Part shown: positions 3,882-6,351 of the stretch, piece after piece
How positions within the stretch are numbered: the stretch's first letter is position 1
How the letters are laid out: each line of letters starts with the position of its first letter
DNA from: an uncultured Bacteroidales bacterium
GTDB lineage: Bacteria; Bacteroidota; Bacteroidia; Bacteroidales; UBA932
Assembly (NCBI GenBank): GCA_902461985.1
Contig: CABQAB010000116.1
Span: forward strand, 1 to 6,351
Reading direction: 5' to 3'
DNA: 6,351 bases
The notes under the pieces: model-generated
Told to the model about the DNA's origin: nothing
Database searches by the model: none
What the model saw: the letters and a program-made list of their open reading frames with translations, nothing else
Made by a program: the position numbers and the translations under genes

Positions 3882-6351
3882 CTACCGGGCTGAGAACTTG
3901 TAGACGGTGTGCTGGGTGTAAGTCTCGCCGGGACGCAGAATGGTGTCCGGGAAAGACGGCTGGTTCACTCCGTCCGGGAACTTCTGCGTTTCAAGCGCAA
4001 GGGCCTCGCGGTAGCCGATAATCCGTCCGTTCTTGCCGGCATAGCTTCCGTCGAAGAAATTGCCGCAGTAGAACTGAAGACCCGGCTGGTCGGAATATAT
4101 TTCCATCACACGGCCGCTTTCCGGTTCGCTGAGTTCGCAAACCTTGTGAAGTTCACCGTCAGCAGGCGTGTCCAACACCCAGTTGTGGTCATATCCTCCT
4201 CCGAAGGCAAGCTGCTGGTGTCCGGCACCGACTCTCTCACCTATCGCGTGAGGCTCCCTAAAATCAAACGGAGTTCCCTCGACAGGCATTATCTCCCCGG
4301 TCGGAATGAGATTCCTGTCCACAGGAGTGATGCCGGACGCCGGTATGGTGAGCACATGGTCGAGTATCGTGCCACCCCTGCTGCCGTGCAGATTGTAGAA
4401 AGCATGGTTGGAGAGATTCACAGGAGTAGCCTTGTCAGTGGTTGCCTCATACTTTATGTCCAGTGCATTGTCTTCCGTCAGAGTGTAAGTGAGCAGGATG
4501 GTGAGGTTGCCCGGAAAACCGTCGGAACCGTCCGGCGACACCAGCTTCAGAGTGATTGATTCAGGGGTGCGGGAAACAAGACTCCACTTGACCATATCCA
4601 CACCCTTGAGCCCTCCGTGAAGAGTCTGTCCGTTGTTGTTCTTCGGAAGACTGTAAGTCTGTCCGTCGAGAGTGAACCTGCCTCCGCCGATACGGTTTGC
4701 GACACGCCCCACCGTCGCTCCGAGGAAACGCTCGCCTTTATTGTCGAAGTACCTGAATATATCATCGTACCCCACAATCACATCGTCCGAAACTCCGTCC
4801 CTGTCCGGCGCAAAAAGAGAAATCACCCTCGCTCCGAAATCGGTGACCTGCATTGTGAGGTCTCCGCACTGCAGTCTGTAGAGATTCATGTGGGAAGGAC
4901 TCACCTCCGGGGCTTTGCCGTGGAAACTGAAAGGGCGGACAAGCGGAATCCGGGGCACATCTGCCGCCCCGATAACCCTTCTGTTGGCCTCCCGCACACG
5001 TTCCGGATTCATCTTCAGGACCTTGCGGTCGTATGTGTAGAACCCGTTCACCTCGACTTCCACATCCGTAGTCTGGGTATAGACCGCAGCCGCGCATTTG
5101 TCAAGCTGTTTGACATCTATAAGGTCGTTTGCGTAAGTCACATACATATCTGTCACGTCATCCGTGTTCTCAAACTGGACATAACCCCAGTTGCGGTCCT
5201 CCTCCCAGAGATGCCCCTCGACAGGATAGCCTATACCGCCGTACTCGCCGAGCACATTGACCATGCCGTCGTCCAGAATACGCATCTTCGGGTTGGGATA
5301 ATAGTGGGTATCTAAAATCTCGCCCGCACCTTCAATCCAGTTTCCGCCGGAAGCGGCATTGACAAGGCGGGACGGGTCAAGTGATTTGGTGTAGTCCGCG
5401 ACAGCCTTCGTGTCGAACTGTCCCCATGCTTCGTTGAAAGGGACCCATACGACGATGGACTGGAATTTCCTGAACTGGTTGATGATTTCAGTCCACTCCT
5501 TATAATAGTTTGCCTTTATATCATCCGTAACAGCCCAATAGTCCGAACCTGCGCCATATTCATCTTTGCCCTGTCCCCACTGTTCGCGTCTGCTGTAATT
5601 CCCTATGCAAGGCATATCCTGCCACACTAACATCCCGAGCCTGTCGCAATCGTAGTACCAGCGGGAAGGCTCAAGCTTGATGTGCTTGCGTATCATATTG
5701 AATCCCAGCCCCTTGGTCTCCTCTACATCGAAAGCCATGGCCTCAGCTGTCGGAGCGGTATAGAGTCCGTCCGGCCACCAGCCCTGGTCAAGAGGACCGA
5801 ACTGGAAGAGAATCTCGTCGTTCAAAGCCAGTCTCTTGACGCCTGCCTCGTCCAGTTTTTCGGAGATTTTACGCATTGCCGTATAGCCTTGTACGCTGTC
5901 AATGACTTTCCCGTCACGGAGCAGGGAAATTTTCAGACCATAAAGATAAGGTGTGTCAACGCTCCAGAGTTTCGGCTCTGCGATTGTAGCCACCGCTTCA
6001 CCATCCGCAGGGGCTGTAGATTTGGCAACGGCAAAGATGCTCCATCCGGGATTTTCCGGATTATATCCAATTTTGGGGCGCAACACCTCCACCTCGATTT
6101 CATCACCGTCGGCAGCGCCCTCGCATATTGCAGAAACTGCAATTTCTCCGGTAGAAATGTCCGTACGCACATTGTAGTCAGCGATATAGGCTTCCACAGG
6201 CACCGATTCCATCCAGACCGTCTGCCAGATTCCGGTCACAGGCGTATACCAGATGCTATGCGGGTCTGACACCTGCTTGCCCCGCGGAATGGACCATGCT
6301 GGGTCATCGGTAGGGTCGAACACCTTTACCGCAAGTTCCACAGGACCGTCC
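3882..6351 (-). CDS. GH2 glycoside hydrolase fused to aldose 1-epimerase, N-terminus outside window
   Basis: One uninterrupted frame, open at the right edge. Residues are numbered from the valine codon at 6341, which is a GTG inside the frame (Asp-Gly-Pro precedes it), not a start. Residues 1-45 are the end of the GH2 sugar-binding jelly roll, 46-155 the Ig-like domain, and about 160-455 the TIM barrel, with acid/base Glu304 (FNEAW) and nucleophile Glu366 (LGEYGG). After a linker (about 456-485) comes a full aldose 1-epimerase (486-819) with Arg546, His575 (LHGG), His646 (SNHAFYNL), Asp718 (GGYDHNW) and catalytic Glu784 (LETQKFPD). Known family chemistry: a retaining GH2 enzyme frees a beta-anomer sugar and a mutarotase interconverts anomers. 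Beta-galactosidase is the most natural guess, but the substrate is not proven and a signal peptide cannot be assessed. No clear terminator follows. Confidence 0.93.
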   Translation of the reverse strand, partial: DGPVELAVKVFDPTDDPAWSIPRGKQVSDPHSIWYTPVTGIWQTVWMESVPVEAYIADYNVRTDISTGEIAVSAICEGAADGDEIEVEVLRPKIGYNPENPGWSIFAVAKSTAPADGEAVATIAEPKLWSVDTPYLYGLKISLLRDGKVIDSVQGYTAMRKISEKLDEAGVKRLALNDEILFQFGPLDQGWWPDGLYTAPTAEAMAFDVEETKGLGFNMIRKHIKLEPSRWYYDCDRLGMLVWQDMPCIGNYSRREQWGQGKDEYGAGSDYWAVTDDIKANYYKEWTEIINQFRKFQSIVVWVPFNEAWGQFDTKAVADYTKSLDPSRLVNAASGGNWIEGAGEILDTHYYPNPKMRILDDGMVNVLGEYGGIGYPVEGHLWEEDRNWGYVQFENTDDVTDMYVTYANDLIDVKQLDKCAAAVYTQTTDVEVEVNGFYTYDRKVLKMNPERVREANRRVIGAADVPRIPLVRPFSFHGKAPEVSPSHMNLYRLQCGDLTMQVTDFGARVISLFAPDRDGVSDDVIVGYDDIFRYFDNKGERFLGATVGRVANRIGGGRFTLDGQTYSLPKNNNGQTLHGGLKGVDMVKWSLVSRTPESITLKLVSPDGSDGFPGNLTILLTYTLTEDNALDIKYEATTDKATPVNLSNHAFYNLHGSRGGTILDHVLTIPASGITPVDRNLIPTGEIMPVEGTPFDFREPHAIGERVGAGHQQLAFGGGYDHNWVLDTPADGELHKVCELSEPESGRVMEIYSDQPGLQFYCGNFFDGSYAGKNGRIIGYREALALETQKFPDGVNQPSFPDTILRPGETYTQHTVYKFSAR

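Noticed and set aside
4617..5315. Long plus-strand frame (232 codons) opposite the GH2-mutarotase gene
   Set aside because: It is antisense to a strongly supported gene and shows no recognisable domain; codon structure of the opposite strand explains it. The same holds for the frames at 3909-4559 and 5682-6269.
6339..6341. GTG as the start of the GH2 gene
   Set aside because: The frame continues upstream with Asp-Gly-Pro to the window edge, and the residues from here on belong to the middle of the GH2 sugar-binding domain.

Overview
The window looks like a stretch of Bacteroidota chromosome, probably order Bacteroidales. The grounds are the gene order rplM-rpsI-rpsB-tsf, a promoter ahead of rplM that fits the Bacteroides-type consensus (TTTG, 19 bp, TAnnTTTG), A/T-rich start regions mostly lacking a Shine-Dalgarno, and a small heat-shock protein and S9/L13 sequences of Bacteroidales type. 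I cannot place it to genus. Apart from a tRNA at the left edge, every gene lies on the minus strand, so the natural reading is right to left.

Right part (3882-6351, minus): one long reading frame, open at the window edge, that encodes a glycoside hydrolase family 2 (GH2) enzyme fused in frame to a complete-looking aldose 1-epimerase (galactose mutarotase, GalM-type). Both halves keep their expected catalytic residues. A retaining GH2 enzyme releases a beta-anomer sugar and a mutarotase interconverts anomers, so the fusion probably couples two consecutive steps of sugar release and use.

Middle (3841 down to 1002, minus): a ribosomal/translation operon, rplM (L13), rpsI (S9), rpsB (S2), tsf (EF-Ts), with a strong Bacteroidales-type promoter directly behind the fusion gene, a hairpin at the predicted 5' end of the transcript, and a 213-nt rpsI-rpsB spacer that can form several helices, two of them mutually exclusive. 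That spacer is a good candidate for a ribosomal-protein leader. A 13-bp hairpin ends the operon after tsf.

Left part (1-1001): a 389-nt gap between tsf and a small heat-shock gene (hsp20, minus) holds a fragment resembling a dispersed intergenic repeat and, closer to hsp20, three imperfect palindromes of the form GnCAAAATGnCA spaced 21 and 20 bp apart, followed by a sigma-54-like element. Together these suggest activator-dependent stress control of hsp20. The hsp20 gene converges on the 3' end of a tRNA-Gly(GCC); the 128 bp between them carry three consecutive hairpins that share bases.

The two most interesting points are the GH2-mutarotase fusion and the phased palindrome array upstream of hsp20; the rpsB leader comes next. 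No CRISPR array, insertion sequence, phage gene or defence system was seen.
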